A stretch of DNA of 64,000 bases. Source: Marinospirillum sp031581385. Its GTDB lineage: Bacteria > Pseudomonadota > Gammaproteobacteria > Pseudomonadales > Halomonadaceae. Within the stretch, counting starts at the first letter, position 1, and every line of letters starts with the position of its first letter. Location of the stretch: contig NZ_CP085242.1 of the NCBI RefSeq assembly GCF_044810985.1, forward strand, positions 3,100,001-3,164,000, read 5' to 3'. Position numbers and translations under genes: made by a program. Of this stretch, positions 57,407-64,000 are shown piece by piece. The notes under the pieces were generated by a model. That model was not told the DNA's origin. It made no database searches and worked only from the letters and a program-made list of their open reading frames with translations.

Positions 57407-58129
57407 TTAACGGGTAACCTGCCAGAGTTGGTCCAGACCTTCCAGCCAGTCAGCCATTTCCTGCCAGGGATCGCTCAGTGACAGCTCAGGCAGCAGGATT
57501 TCCAGTTGTTTCTTTTCAGTATCGGACAGAGTCAGCCAGCGATCCAGGGCTGCGGCATCAATCCAGGGATTGCCGGGTGATGCGTATTCCCAGTCCAGCA
57601 GAACCCAATGGTTGTTTTCTAGAAGCAGGTTGCCAGCATGCAGGTCATGATGGGTGAGTTGGGTCAAGGCTGGCCAACGGGCTGCTGCCTTGTTTAATTG
57701 CTCAAGTAATGGCTGCACGGGAGAGGCATAGCCGGTTTTTTGCCAGTAATCAAACAGAAGATCCTCGTAGTTCAAGGCAGGCAGGTTGCAGGGCTGCTGC
57801 CAGAGTTCCATCACCAGTTGCAACAAGCCTTCACGCTGAAGCGGGTTTAACCCAGGCGCATCAGGGTGTTGCCCCGGCACCTGTTCCAGAAGCAGCCCGG
57901 AGGGAAAGCTTTGGATAAGTCGGGGCACCCAGGGATGAATTTGCAGCTGCTGCAACAGCCAGGTTTCTCGTGAGTGGTCACTGCCGGGAGCCTGACCAAA
58001 CTGTCGCCACACCAGGGGGCCTGATGGGGTGTGCAGCAACCAGTGGGCATTGCCACTGCCCTCAGCCATAAAGACGGGGGCTTGCAGGGGGCTGAACTCG
58101 GTCGCTAAAGGGGGCAGGTTTAAACGCAT
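57407..58129 (-). CDS. thiK: Phosphotransferase resembling thiamine kinase
   Basis: A 240-residue kinase of the aminoglycoside/choline phosphotransferase fold. The catalytic loop HHDLHAGNLLL (about 165) and the metal-binding LLDWEYASPGNPW (about 185) are clear. The DWEYA wording is the same in E. coli ThiK, and the gene diverges from a TPP riboswitch and thiamine importer about 20 bases away, so thiamine kinase is the best guess. Length is somewhat shorter than E. coli's 274. Its own start is not under the riboswitch, which is on the other strand. Confidence 0.65.
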   Translation of the reverse strand: MRLNLPPLATEFSPLQAPVFMAEGSGNAHWLLHTPSGPLVWRQFGQAPGSDHSRETWLLQQLQIHPWVPRLIQSFPSGLLLEQVPGQHPDAPGLNPLQREGLLQLVMELWQQPCNLPALNYEDLLFDYWQKTGYASPVQPLLEQLNKAAARWPALTQLTHHDLHAGNLLLENNHWVLLDWEYASPGNPWIDAAALDRWLTLSDTEKKQLEILLPELSLSDPWQEMADWLEGLDQLWQVTR

Positions 58130-58154
58130 TTATACGCTACAATACAGGTCTGTC

Positions 58155-58246
58155 TCATCGGGGTGCCTTCGACTTTATGTCAGTTGGCTGAGAAATTCTA
58201 CCCGCTGAACCTGATCCGGGTTATACCGGCGTAGGGAGTGGGATGA
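58155..58246 (+). ncRNA. TPP riboswitch (THI element)
   Basis: The strongly conserved THI-box is present: CGGGGTGCC at the 5' side, GGCTGAGA, ACCCGCTGAACCTGATC, and ACCGGCGTAGGGA. TCATC (58155-58159) pairs with GATGA (58242-58246) as closing helix P1. The thiB ATG lies 15 bases after it, with the ribosome site just after P1, which suggests control of translation initiation. It would shut off thiBPQ when TPP is plentiful. Confidence 0.95.
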
Positions 58247-58261
58247 CTCAGGTTGGTAAAC

Positions 58262-59272
58262 ATGTTGAAACCTTGCTTTTTTGTCCGGCCAGGACGTTGG
58301 TTGCTGGCTGGCACTCTATTCTTATTGACTTCTTTGGCGACCGCCTCTGATACCCTCACGGTTTACACCTACAGCTCTTTTACCAGCGAGTGGGGGCCGG
58401 GTAGTCAGATCAAAAAGGCTTTTGAAGATCAGTGTGGCTGTGAACTGAATTACGTCAGCCTGGACGATGGTGTCAGTTTGCTCAACCGCCTGCGTCTGGA
58501 AGGGGCTTCCACCCGAGCCGATGTGGTGCTGGGGCTGGATGATGCGCTGATTGAAGAAACCCGTTCTCTGGGTTTGGTGCAGGATCATGGCCTGGAGATG
58601 CAGGCCTTGAATCTGAAAGACGAACTGGCCTGGCAGGATGCCGATTTTCTGCCTTTTGATTTCGGTTATTTTGCCTTTATTTACGATACCGAAAACACTC
58701 GCCCAGTTGGCTCCCTGGCTGAGTTGCTGGAATCCGAAGCCTCCGTTATCTACCAGGACCCCCGCACCAGCACACCCGGACAGGGTCTCTTGATCTGGAT
58801 GAAGGCGGTTTATGGGGATGAAGCCCCCGCAGCCTGGGAAAAACTGCGTGAGCAGACGGTGACCGTCACCAAGGGTTGGTCGGAAGCCTACAGCCTGTTT
58901 CTGGAAGGTGAAGCGGATTATGTACTCAGCTACACCACTTCCCCGGCTTACCATCAGATTGCTGAAGAAACCGACCGCTATCAGGCGGCTGAATTCAGCG
59001 AAGGCCACCCCCGACAGATCGAAGTGGCAGCCATTAGCCGCTACAGCGAACAGCCCGAACTTGCGCAAGAGTTTCTGCAATTTCTGGTCAGTGAAAAAGC
59101 CCAGCAAATCCTGCCCGTCACCAACTGGATGCTGCCGGTTGTGGAAGGTATCGAATTGCCGGAAGCCTTTGACCGGTTGATTCAGCCGCAGGCCATTGGC
59201 TTTACTCCCGAACAGATCCACCAACAGCGCCAGACCTGGGTTCGCGAATGGCGCAGTGCAGTGAGTCGGTGA
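58262..59272 (+). CDS. thiB: Thiamine-binding periplasmic protein
   Basis: The solute-binding protein of the ThiBPQ importer for thiamine, TMP and TPP. The 336-residue precursor has a signal peptide ending near ATA-SD (about residue 23). Then come LTVYTYSSFTSEWGPG and FDFGYFAFIYDTE, segments typical of ThiB. The ATG is chosen because it follows an AGG site; a TTG three codons earlier is unlikely. The TPP riboswitch precedes it directly. A 163-base gap with a complex hairpin separates it from thiP. Confidence 0.93.
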   Translation: MLKPCFFVRPGRWLLAGTLFLLTSLATASDTLTVYTYSSFTSEWGPGSQIKKAFEDQCGCELNYVSLDDGVSLLNRLRLEGASTRADVVLGLDDALIEETRSLGLVQDHGLEMQALNLKDELAWQDADFLPFDFGYFAFIYDTENTRPVGSLAELLESEASVIYQDPRTSTPGQGLLIWMKAVYGDEAPAAWEKLREQTVTVTKGWSEAYSLFLEGEADYVLSYTTSPAYHQIAEETDRYQAAEFSEGHPRQIEVAAISRYSEQPELAQEFLQFLVSEKAQQILPVTNWMLPVVEGIELPEAFDRLIQPQAIGFTPEQIHQQRQTWVREWRSAVSR

Positions 59273-59301
59273 TTATCTGCAGGGCTCCGAGCTTGTTGAT
59301 C

Positions 59302-59410
59302 AGGGGGCCAGTGTGCAACTTGGCAGGCTGTCCACAACAGGATGTTGTGGCCAGAGCTTACAGGGATGTATTCACGCGTCCTGACAAGTTCGTACCTGGC
59401 CCCCTTTTTT
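59302..59410 (+). ncRNA. Intercistronic structured RNA ending in a terminator-like stem
   Basis: The outer stem AGGGGGCCAG (59302-59311) pairs perfectly with CTGGCCCCCT (59396-59405). It continues past one mismatch as GTGC with GTAC-like bases and AACTTG (59317-59322) with CAAGTT (59385-59390). Inside are two hairpins: CCACAAC-AGGAT-GTTGTGG (59332-59350) and CAGGG with TCCTG (59361-59383). Six T residues (59405-59410) follow. The whole folds as a three-way junction and may terminate, or protect thiB mRNA from 3' decay. Confidence 0.65.
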
Positions 59411-59435
59411 GCCGCACCTACACTGATTGCCGGTT

Positions 59436-60977
59436 ATGAGTATTGTCTCACGCCTGCCCTTGCTGCTGGCTCTGACTTTCCTGCTGGGCACCAGTGGTCT
59501 GGCCTTGCTGGCACTAACTGGCTGGGAGGCCGCGCCGGATGTTCACTTCTGGCAGGACCCCTGGTTCTGGCAGGTGCTGCGCTTTACGCTCTGGCAGGCT
59601 TTTCTGAGCAGTCTTCTTTCTGTGGGCTTGGCTCTGCCGTTGGCCCGAGCTTTGGCATTGGACAGGAGGCTGCCCGGTAAAGCGGCTTTTCTGCGCTGGT
59701 GCCTCTTGTGTTTTGTCATGCCCAGCCTGATTCTGATTACTGGCCTGGTGCTGGTTTATGGCCGTAATGGCTGGCTAACGCCGTGGCTGGGCAGTGGCTG
59801 GCAACTGTATGGGTTAAGCGGGATTTTGCTGGCGCATATTTTTCTGAATCTGCCTTTTGCCCTGCGGGTTTTGAGTTTTCAGTGGGCCGGGATTCCTTCG
59901 GCCGCCTGGAAGTTGTCTGCCCAGTTGCAACTCAGTGGCTGGCAGCGTTTTTACCTGGTGGAGTGGCCTGCCTTGCGCGGTGTTCTGCCTGCCTTGCTGG
60001 GCTTTATCTTTCTCTTGTGCTTCAACAGCTTTGCCGTGGTCCTGGCTCTGGGTGGGGGTCCGGCGACCAGTACACTGGAAGTGGCGATTTATCAGGCACT
60101 GAAATACAACTTCAATCCTTCCGAAGCCTTGTTTCTGGCCTGGACGCAACTGCTGATTGCCGGGGGTGTTTTCTGGCTGTTCAGTCGCTGGAGCCAACTG
60201 GAATGGCTGGCTCCCGCTGATTCCGGGCAAGGCTGGCAGCCAATCAGTCACCCGCTTACCCTTTGGGCCGGGCGAGCAGCCTATCTGCTGGTGATTCTGT
60301 TTCTGACCCTGCCTTTGTTGAGCCTCTTGCCCAGAGCCTTGAGCCGCGGGCTGGAAGGCTTGCCCTGGTTGTCTCTTCTGCAAGCCAGTGGTTGGTCATT
60401 GGGCTTTGCCTTGAGTGCCACCCTCCTGGCGGTGGTTCTGGGCCTGTTTCTCGCTTGGCAAGCCAGTGTGACAACTTCGTCCTGGCTTAAGCGCCTGCTG
60501 GAAGTGGCGGCTCTGCATCATCTGGTGATTCCGGGGATGGTGCTTTCCGTTGGGGTGTATATTTTCTTCATGCAGAAAATCAACTGGCTGGATTATGGCT
60601 GGATTGCTGTGATTCTGCTGAACACTCTGGTGGCTCTGCCTTTTGCTTATTCGCAACTTAAACCGGGTGTTCAGGATTATCAGGCCAATTACCAGCGTCT
60701 GGCGGCCAGTCTTGCTTTGCCCTTTTTTATACATTGGCGTCAGGTGGTTGTGCCTTTTTTAAAGCCCGCCTTGAGTCGGGTGGCAGGGTTGTGTCTGGTG
60801 CTCACCCTGGGTGATTTCGCCATTTTCGGTATTTTCGGCCAACCTTACCAGCAAACCCTGCCCTGGTTGATCTATGATTTGGCGGCCAGTTATCGCCTGG
60901 TGGAAGCGGCCCTGGCATCGCTCTGGTTGCTTGCGCTGGCTTTTGCCGGCTTGATGTTACTGGATACCAAAAAATAG
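59436..60977 (+). CDS. thiP: Thiamine ABC transporter permease
   Basis: A 513-residue permease made of two fused halves, each with about six membrane segments, the ThiP arrangement. The first half carries an EAA-type loop near YLVEWPALRGVLPALLG, and the second near KRLLEVAALHHLVIP and QVVVPFLKPALSR. The start ATG opens MSIVSRLPL; it has no strong ribosome site, and a TTG three codons upstream is an alternative. The gap from thiB is unusually long for this operon and carries the structured RNA. Confidence 0.92.
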   Translation: MSIVSRLPLLLALTFLLGTSGLALLALTGWEAAPDVHFWQDPWFWQVLRFTLWQAFLSSLLSVGLALPLARALALDRRLPGKAAFLRWCLLCFVMPSLILITGLVLVYGRNGWLTPWLGSGWQLYGLSGILLAHIFLNLPFALRVLSFQWAGIPSAAWKLSAQLQLSGWQRFYLVEWPALRGVLPALLGFIFLLCFNSFAVVLALGGGPATSTLEVAIYQALKYNFNPSEALFLAWTQLLIAGGVFWLFSRWSQLEWLAPADSGQGWQPISHPLTLWAGRAAYLLVILFLTLPLLSLLPRALSRGLEGLPWLSLLQASGWSLGFALSATLLAVVLGLFLAWQASVTTSSWLKRLLEVAALHHLVIPGMVLSVGVYIFFMQKINWLDYGWIAVILLNTLVALPFAYSQLKPGVQDYQANYQRLAASLALPFFIHWRQVVVPFLKPALSRVAGLCLVLTLGDFAIFGIFGQPYQQTLPWLIYDLAASYRLVEAALASLWLLALAFAGLMLLDTKK

Positions 60978-61038
60978 TCTTCGTCTGGAAGCCGGGTGGG
61001 TTTTCAGAAGAATTTCAATAAACAGGTAGAACTCTATT

Positions 61039-61662
61039 TTGTCTTCATTTCTGGTTCATATTGATCAACTGACCATCCGGCGTGATGAGCAAGTCTGGCA
61101 GCATGAGTTAAAGTTGGCGCCGGGTGAAATGGCTGTGGTGATGGGGCCTAGTGGTTGTGGCAAGACGACCCTGCTGGAAGCTCTGGCCGGTTTTCTGCCG
61201 ATTGCATCGGGTCAGTTGTGGGTTGCCGGTCAAGCCGTGGAAACCTGGCCTGCGAACAAGCGTCCTGTTTCCCTGCTGTTTCAACAACACAATTTCTTCG
61301 AACATCTGGATGTGACTGCCAATCTCAAGCTGGGTTTTCCCTCGGGCCGCCCTGACGATCAGCAGTGGCAAAAGCTATTGCAGGCCTGCCAGTTGCTGGG
61401 CGTGGATGCCTTGCTGCAACGCAAACCGGATGAATTGTCCGGTGGGCAGAAGCAGCGCCTGGCCCTGATTCGTGCTGTTTTGCGTCCTCAGCCGCTGGTG
61501 TTGCTGGATGAACCTTTCAGTGCTTTGGACGATCGTTATCGGGAACGGGCGGCAGACTGGCTGCAGAAGGAAATCAAGACCAGTGGCCGGGCAGCCCTGT
61601 TGGTCAGTCACCGACAGGAGGATGCTGAGCACCTGGCTGACCACTTGCTGCTGCTGGAGTGA
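61039..61662 (+). CDS. thiQ: Thiamine ABC transporter ATP-binding protein
   Basis: The ATPase of ThiBPQ, 207 residues, the short ABC form typical of ThiQ. Walker A is GPSGCGKTT (about 36), signature LSGGQKQRL, and Walker B LVLLDEPFSALD. A TTG start is used, with AGGTAGA about 10 bases upstream; no ATG lies near. It follows thiP by 61 bases. Confidence 0.92.
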   Translation: MSSFLVHIDQLTIRRDEQVWQHELKLAPGEMAVVMGPSGCGKTTLLEALAGFLPIASGQLWVAGQAVETWPANKRPVSLLFQQHNFFEHLDVTANLKLGFPSGRPDDQQWQKLLQACQLLGVDALLQRKPDELSGGQKQRLALIRAVLRPQPLVLLDEPFSALDDRYRERAADWLQKEIKTSGRAALLVSHRQEDAEHLADHLLLLE

Positions 61663-61726
61663 AGCGACTCTTGCTTTTTTGCTGTATCATTAGCGGCATT
61701 TATTTTCCTTCATGAAGAGTGGATCC

Positions 61727-62809
61727 ATGAGTCGTAAATTCAATTTTTGTGCAGGCCCTGCGGCCTTGCCGGAAGCTGTGCTGCAACGTGCGCGGGAAGA
61801 AATGCTGGATTGGCAGGGGCGTGGTTTGTCGGTAATGGAAATGAGCCATCGCAGTGATGAATTTGTTTCCATAGCTGAAAAAGCCGAAGCGGATCTGCGC
61901 GATCTTCTGCAAATTCCTGCCAATTACAAGGTTCTTTTCATGCAGGGGGGCGCTTCCAGCCAGTTTGCCATGGTGCCTCTGAACCTGGGTGGCAAAGGCG
62001 GCAGTGCCAACTATATCTACACGGGGATCTGGGGTAAAAAAGCCATTGCCGAAGGCAAGCGCTACCTGCCCAGCTATCTGGCCGCGAGCAGTGAAAGCAA
62101 TGGCCTGACCGCAGTGCCCCGCCCGCAGGACATCCAGTTGAGTGACGATGCGGCTTACTTGCATTACACCAGCAATGAAACCATCGGCGGTCTGGAATTT
62201 GATTATATTCCCGAAGCCTCTGTGCCGGTGGTCTGTGACATGTCCTCGGATATCCTCAGTACGCCGATTGATATCAGCCGTTTTGGTGTCATTTATGCCG
62301 GTGCCCAGAAGAATATCGGCCCGGCGGGTCTGACTCTGGTGATCGTGCGTGATGACCTGCTGGATCAGGCCCGGCCCGAAATGCCGACCATGTTCAGCTA
62401 CAAGACCTTTGCTGAAAACGGCTCCATGTACAATACCCCGCCGACTTTTGCCTGGTATCTGTCCGGTCTGGTGTTTGACTGGCTGAAAAACGACATCGGT
62501 GGCCTGGACAAGATGGCTGAAATCAACCAACGCAAGGCTCGTAAGCTCTATGCTGCCATTGATGGCAATGAATTTTACGCCAATCCCATCGACCCGATTA
62601 ATCGCTCCATCATGAATGTGCCCTTCACTCTGGCCGACAGTGCGCTGGACAAGGTGTTTCTGCAACAAGCCGAAGAAGCAGGTTTTCTGAACCTGGCCGG
62701 TCACCGCAGTGTCGGTGGCATGCGTGCCAGTATTTACAATGCCGTGCCGGAAACCGCTGTGGATGCCCTGATTGACTTCATGACTGAATTTGCCAAAAGC
62801 CGAGGTTAA
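61727..62809 (+). CDS. serC: Phosphoserine aminotransferase
   Basis: SerC makes phosphoserine and, in vitamin B6 synthesis, 4-phosphohydroxythreonine. The 360-residue protein opens with FNFCAGPAALPE and carries the PLP lysine in YAGAQKNIGPAG (about 195). I choose the ATG giving MSRKFNF, five codons after an alternative ATG, because it matches the family start. pheA starts 6 bases after its stop. Confidence 0.95.
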   Translation: MSRKFNFCAGPAALPEAVLQRAREEMLDWQGRGLSVMEMSHRSDEFVSIAEKAEADLRDLLQIPANYKVLFMQGGASSQFAMVPLNLGGKGGSANYIYTGIWGKKAIAEGKRYLPSYLAASSESNGLTAVPRPQDIQLSDDAAYLHYTSNETIGGLEFDYIPEASVPVVCDMSSDILSTPIDISRFGVIYAGAQKNIGPAGLTLVIVRDDLLDQARPEMPTMFSYKTFAENGSMYNTPPTFAWYLSGLVFDWLKNDIGGLDKMAEINQRKARKLYAAIDGNEFYANPIDPINRSIMNVPFTLADSALDKVFLQQAEEAGFLNLAGHRSVGGMRASIYNAVPETAVDALIDFMTEFAKSRG

Positions 62810-62815
62810 GTGCCG

Positions 62816-63919
62816 ATGAACCAGGACAAGAATGCCCTGCCTGATCTGGCAGAGGTAAGAAAAGAAATCGACTCGATTGATCAGCAATTACAGGAGTTGA
62901 TCAATCAGCGTGCCCAGTGTGCCCAGCAGGTCGCTCAGGTCAAATTGGCCAAAGAAGGAGAAGAAGCGCACTTCTATCGCCCCGAGCGTGAAGCCCAGGT
63001 GCTGCGTACCATTATGGAGCGTAATCAGGGACCCCTGTCCAATGAAGAAATGGCCCGCTTGTTTCGGGAAGTCATGTCGGCCTGCCTGGCGCTGGAGCGC
63101 CCCGTCAAGGTGGCTTATCTGGGGCCGGAAGGCACCTTTACCCAGCAGGCGGCAATCAAGCATTTCGGACACTCCGCGATCAGCGTGCCCATGGCGGCCA
63201 TCGATGAAGTCTTTCGTGAAGTGGAAGCAGGCAGCGTCGACTATGGTGTGGTGCCCATTGAAAACTCCACCGAAGGGGTGATCAGCCATACCCTGGACAG
63301 TTTTATGGATTCCGGCCTGCAGATCAGCGGTGAGGTGGTGTTGCGTATCCATCAGCACCTGTTGGTGGGTGAAAACACTCGCGCCGACAAGATCTCCACC
63401 ATCTATTCCCATGCCTCCTCGCTGGCCCAGTGTCGCAAATGGCTGGATGCCCACTACCCAGGTATTGAGCGGGTACCCATGCCCTCCAACGCTGAAGCCG
63501 CCCGTAAAGTGAAGGGTGAATGGCACTCGGCAGCGATTGCCGGGGATATGGCGGCTGAGCTTTATGAGCTCAAGCGTCTGGCGGAAAACATTGAAGACAC
63601 CCCGGACAATTCCACCCGCTTTTTGATTATTGGCCGCCAGAAGGTGGCTGCTTCCGGGGATGACAAGACCTCTCTGATGGTCTCCATGCGCAACCAGCCG
63701 GGTGCCCTGCATCAGATACTGGAGCCTTTCAATCGCCACAATCTGGACATGACCCGCATAGAAAGTCGTCCCAGCCGTTCCGGGGCCTGGAACTATGTTT
63801 TCTTCATCGACTTTGCCGGTCATGTTGATGATGAGGGTGTGCAGCCAGTCCTTAAAGAAATTGGCAACCAAGCGGCAGACATGAAAGTACTGGGTTCCTA
63901 TCCCAAGGGTGTTCTTTGA
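62816..63919 (+). CDS. pheA: Bifunctional chorismate mutase / prephenate dehydratase
   Basis: PheA makes phenylpyruvate from chorismate. The 367-residue protein has an AroQ-type mutase domain (about 1-90, LAEVRKEIDSIDQQLQ), a dehydratase domain (about 95-275, AYLGPEGTFTQQAA and NSTRFLIIG), and a C-terminal ACT domain (about 290-367) with the GALH and ESRP motifs that bind phenylalanine for feedback inhibition. The ATG is preferred over a GTG two codons upstream. It lies between serC and hisC, a standard order. Confidence 0.96.
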   Translation: MNQDKNALPDLAEVRKEIDSIDQQLQELINQRAQCAQQVAQVKLAKEGEEAHFYRPEREAQVLRTIMERNQGPLSNEEMARLFREVMSACLALERPVKVAYLGPEGTFTQQAAIKHFGHSAISVPMAAIDEVFREVEAGSVDYGVVPIENSTEGVISHTLDSFMDSGLQISGEVVLRIHQHLLVGENTRADKISTIYSHASSLAQCRKWLDAHYPGIERVPMPSNAEAARKVKGEWHSAAIAGDMAAELYELKRLAENIEDTPDNSTRFLIIGRQKVAASGDDKTSLMVSMRNQPGALHQILEPFNRHNLDMTRIESRPSRSGAWNYVFFIDFAGHVDDEGVQPVLKEIGNQAADMKVLGSYPKGVL

Positions 63920-63935
63920 TTAAAAGGGTGATGCT

Positions 63936-64000
63936 ATGAGCTGTGATTTTCTGAAAGAAGCCAATCCCGGCATTCAGGGATTGATGCCTTACCAGCCCGG
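63936..64000 (+). CDS. hisC: Histidinol-phosphate aminotransferase, 5' end
   Basis: The first 21 codons, beginning MSCDFLKEANPGIQGL and reaching PYQP, match the start of HisC proteins encoded after pheA in pseudomonad-type aro clusters. AGGG lies about 7 bases upstream. The gene runs off the window. Confidence 0.75.
   Translation, partial: MSCDFLKEANPGIQGLMPYQP

Noticed and set aside
59302..59410. Integron attC site
   Set aside because: It is an imperfect palindrome of suitable size, but the required RYYYAAC and GTTRRRY core sites are not in the right places, and no integrase is nearby.

Overview
The window looks like part of the chromosome of a free-living, flagellated gammaproteobacterium, most likely of the Oceanospirillales/Pseudomonadales type. 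Support comes from the gene order (miaB-ybeZ-ybeY-corC-lnt; cysM, relA, mazG and a BarA/GacS kinase; ppiB-lpxH facing glnS-cysS; serC-pheA-hisC), a 16S-Ile-Ala-23S-5S rRNA operon, lipopolysaccharide and lipoprotein genes (lpxH, lnt), and two chemoreceptors. The genus cannot be fixed by eye. No phage, insertion sequence or CRISPR array was seen.

Layout. 1-7.5 kb: end of a YbeL-like zinc-ribbon gene, an Aer-type aerotaxis receptor, and the miaB...lnt operon on the minus strand. 7.7-12.5 kb: tpm, the periplasmic protease prc, aminopeptidase apeB and a YqaA-type membrane protein; tpm and prc converge on a large nested palindrome. 12.6-12.9 kb: three tRNA genes (Asn, Asn, Met). 13-23.7 kb: ppc, two rarely discussed small genes (DUF2489 and YaaR/DUF327 types), then cysM-relA-mazG-barA, a stringent-response and global-regulation block. 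23.7-26.85 kb: a visibly AT-richer accessory patch with a lipoprotein, an unknown protein with faint uracil-DNA-glycosylase-like motifs, small ORFs including a 24-residue membrane protein on the minus strand, a RelE/XRE toxin-antitoxin pair and the frameshifted stump of a MazE-like antitoxin. 26.8-36.8 kb: pabB, then the 2-methylcitrate (propionate) operon gntR-prpB-prpC-acnD-prpF-prpD, with two matching palindromes as candidate operators and two hairpins inside the operon. 36.8-42.7 kb: the rRNA operon with P1/P2 promoters, two terminators and a 5S remnant between them. 42.8-50.5 kb: a chemoreceptor of unusual layout, lpxH, ppiB, glnS, cysS, a thioesterase and a small unknown gene. 50.7-61.7 kb: gyrA, the methionine importer metNIQ, a long PlsC-type acyltransferase, a thiamine-kinase-like gene, and a TPP riboswitch leading into the thiamine importer thiBPQ, which holds an elaborate hairpin RNA between thiB and thiP. 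61.7-64 kb: serC, pheA and the first bases of hisC.

How the genes work together. PrpB/PrpC/AcnD/PrpF/PrpD form a complete methylcitrate cycle apart from propionyl-CoA synthesis, probably repressed by the adjacent GntR protein. ThiBPQ with the divergent ThiK-like kinase would import and phosphorylate thiamine under TPP feedback. MetNIQ imports methionine. SerC/PheA/HisC belong to amino-acid synthesis. The best candidates for undescribed biology are the thiB-thiP intercistronic RNA, the AT-rich patch with its unknown proteins, and the nested palindrome after tpm. None shows the hallmarks of a large new multi-gene system.
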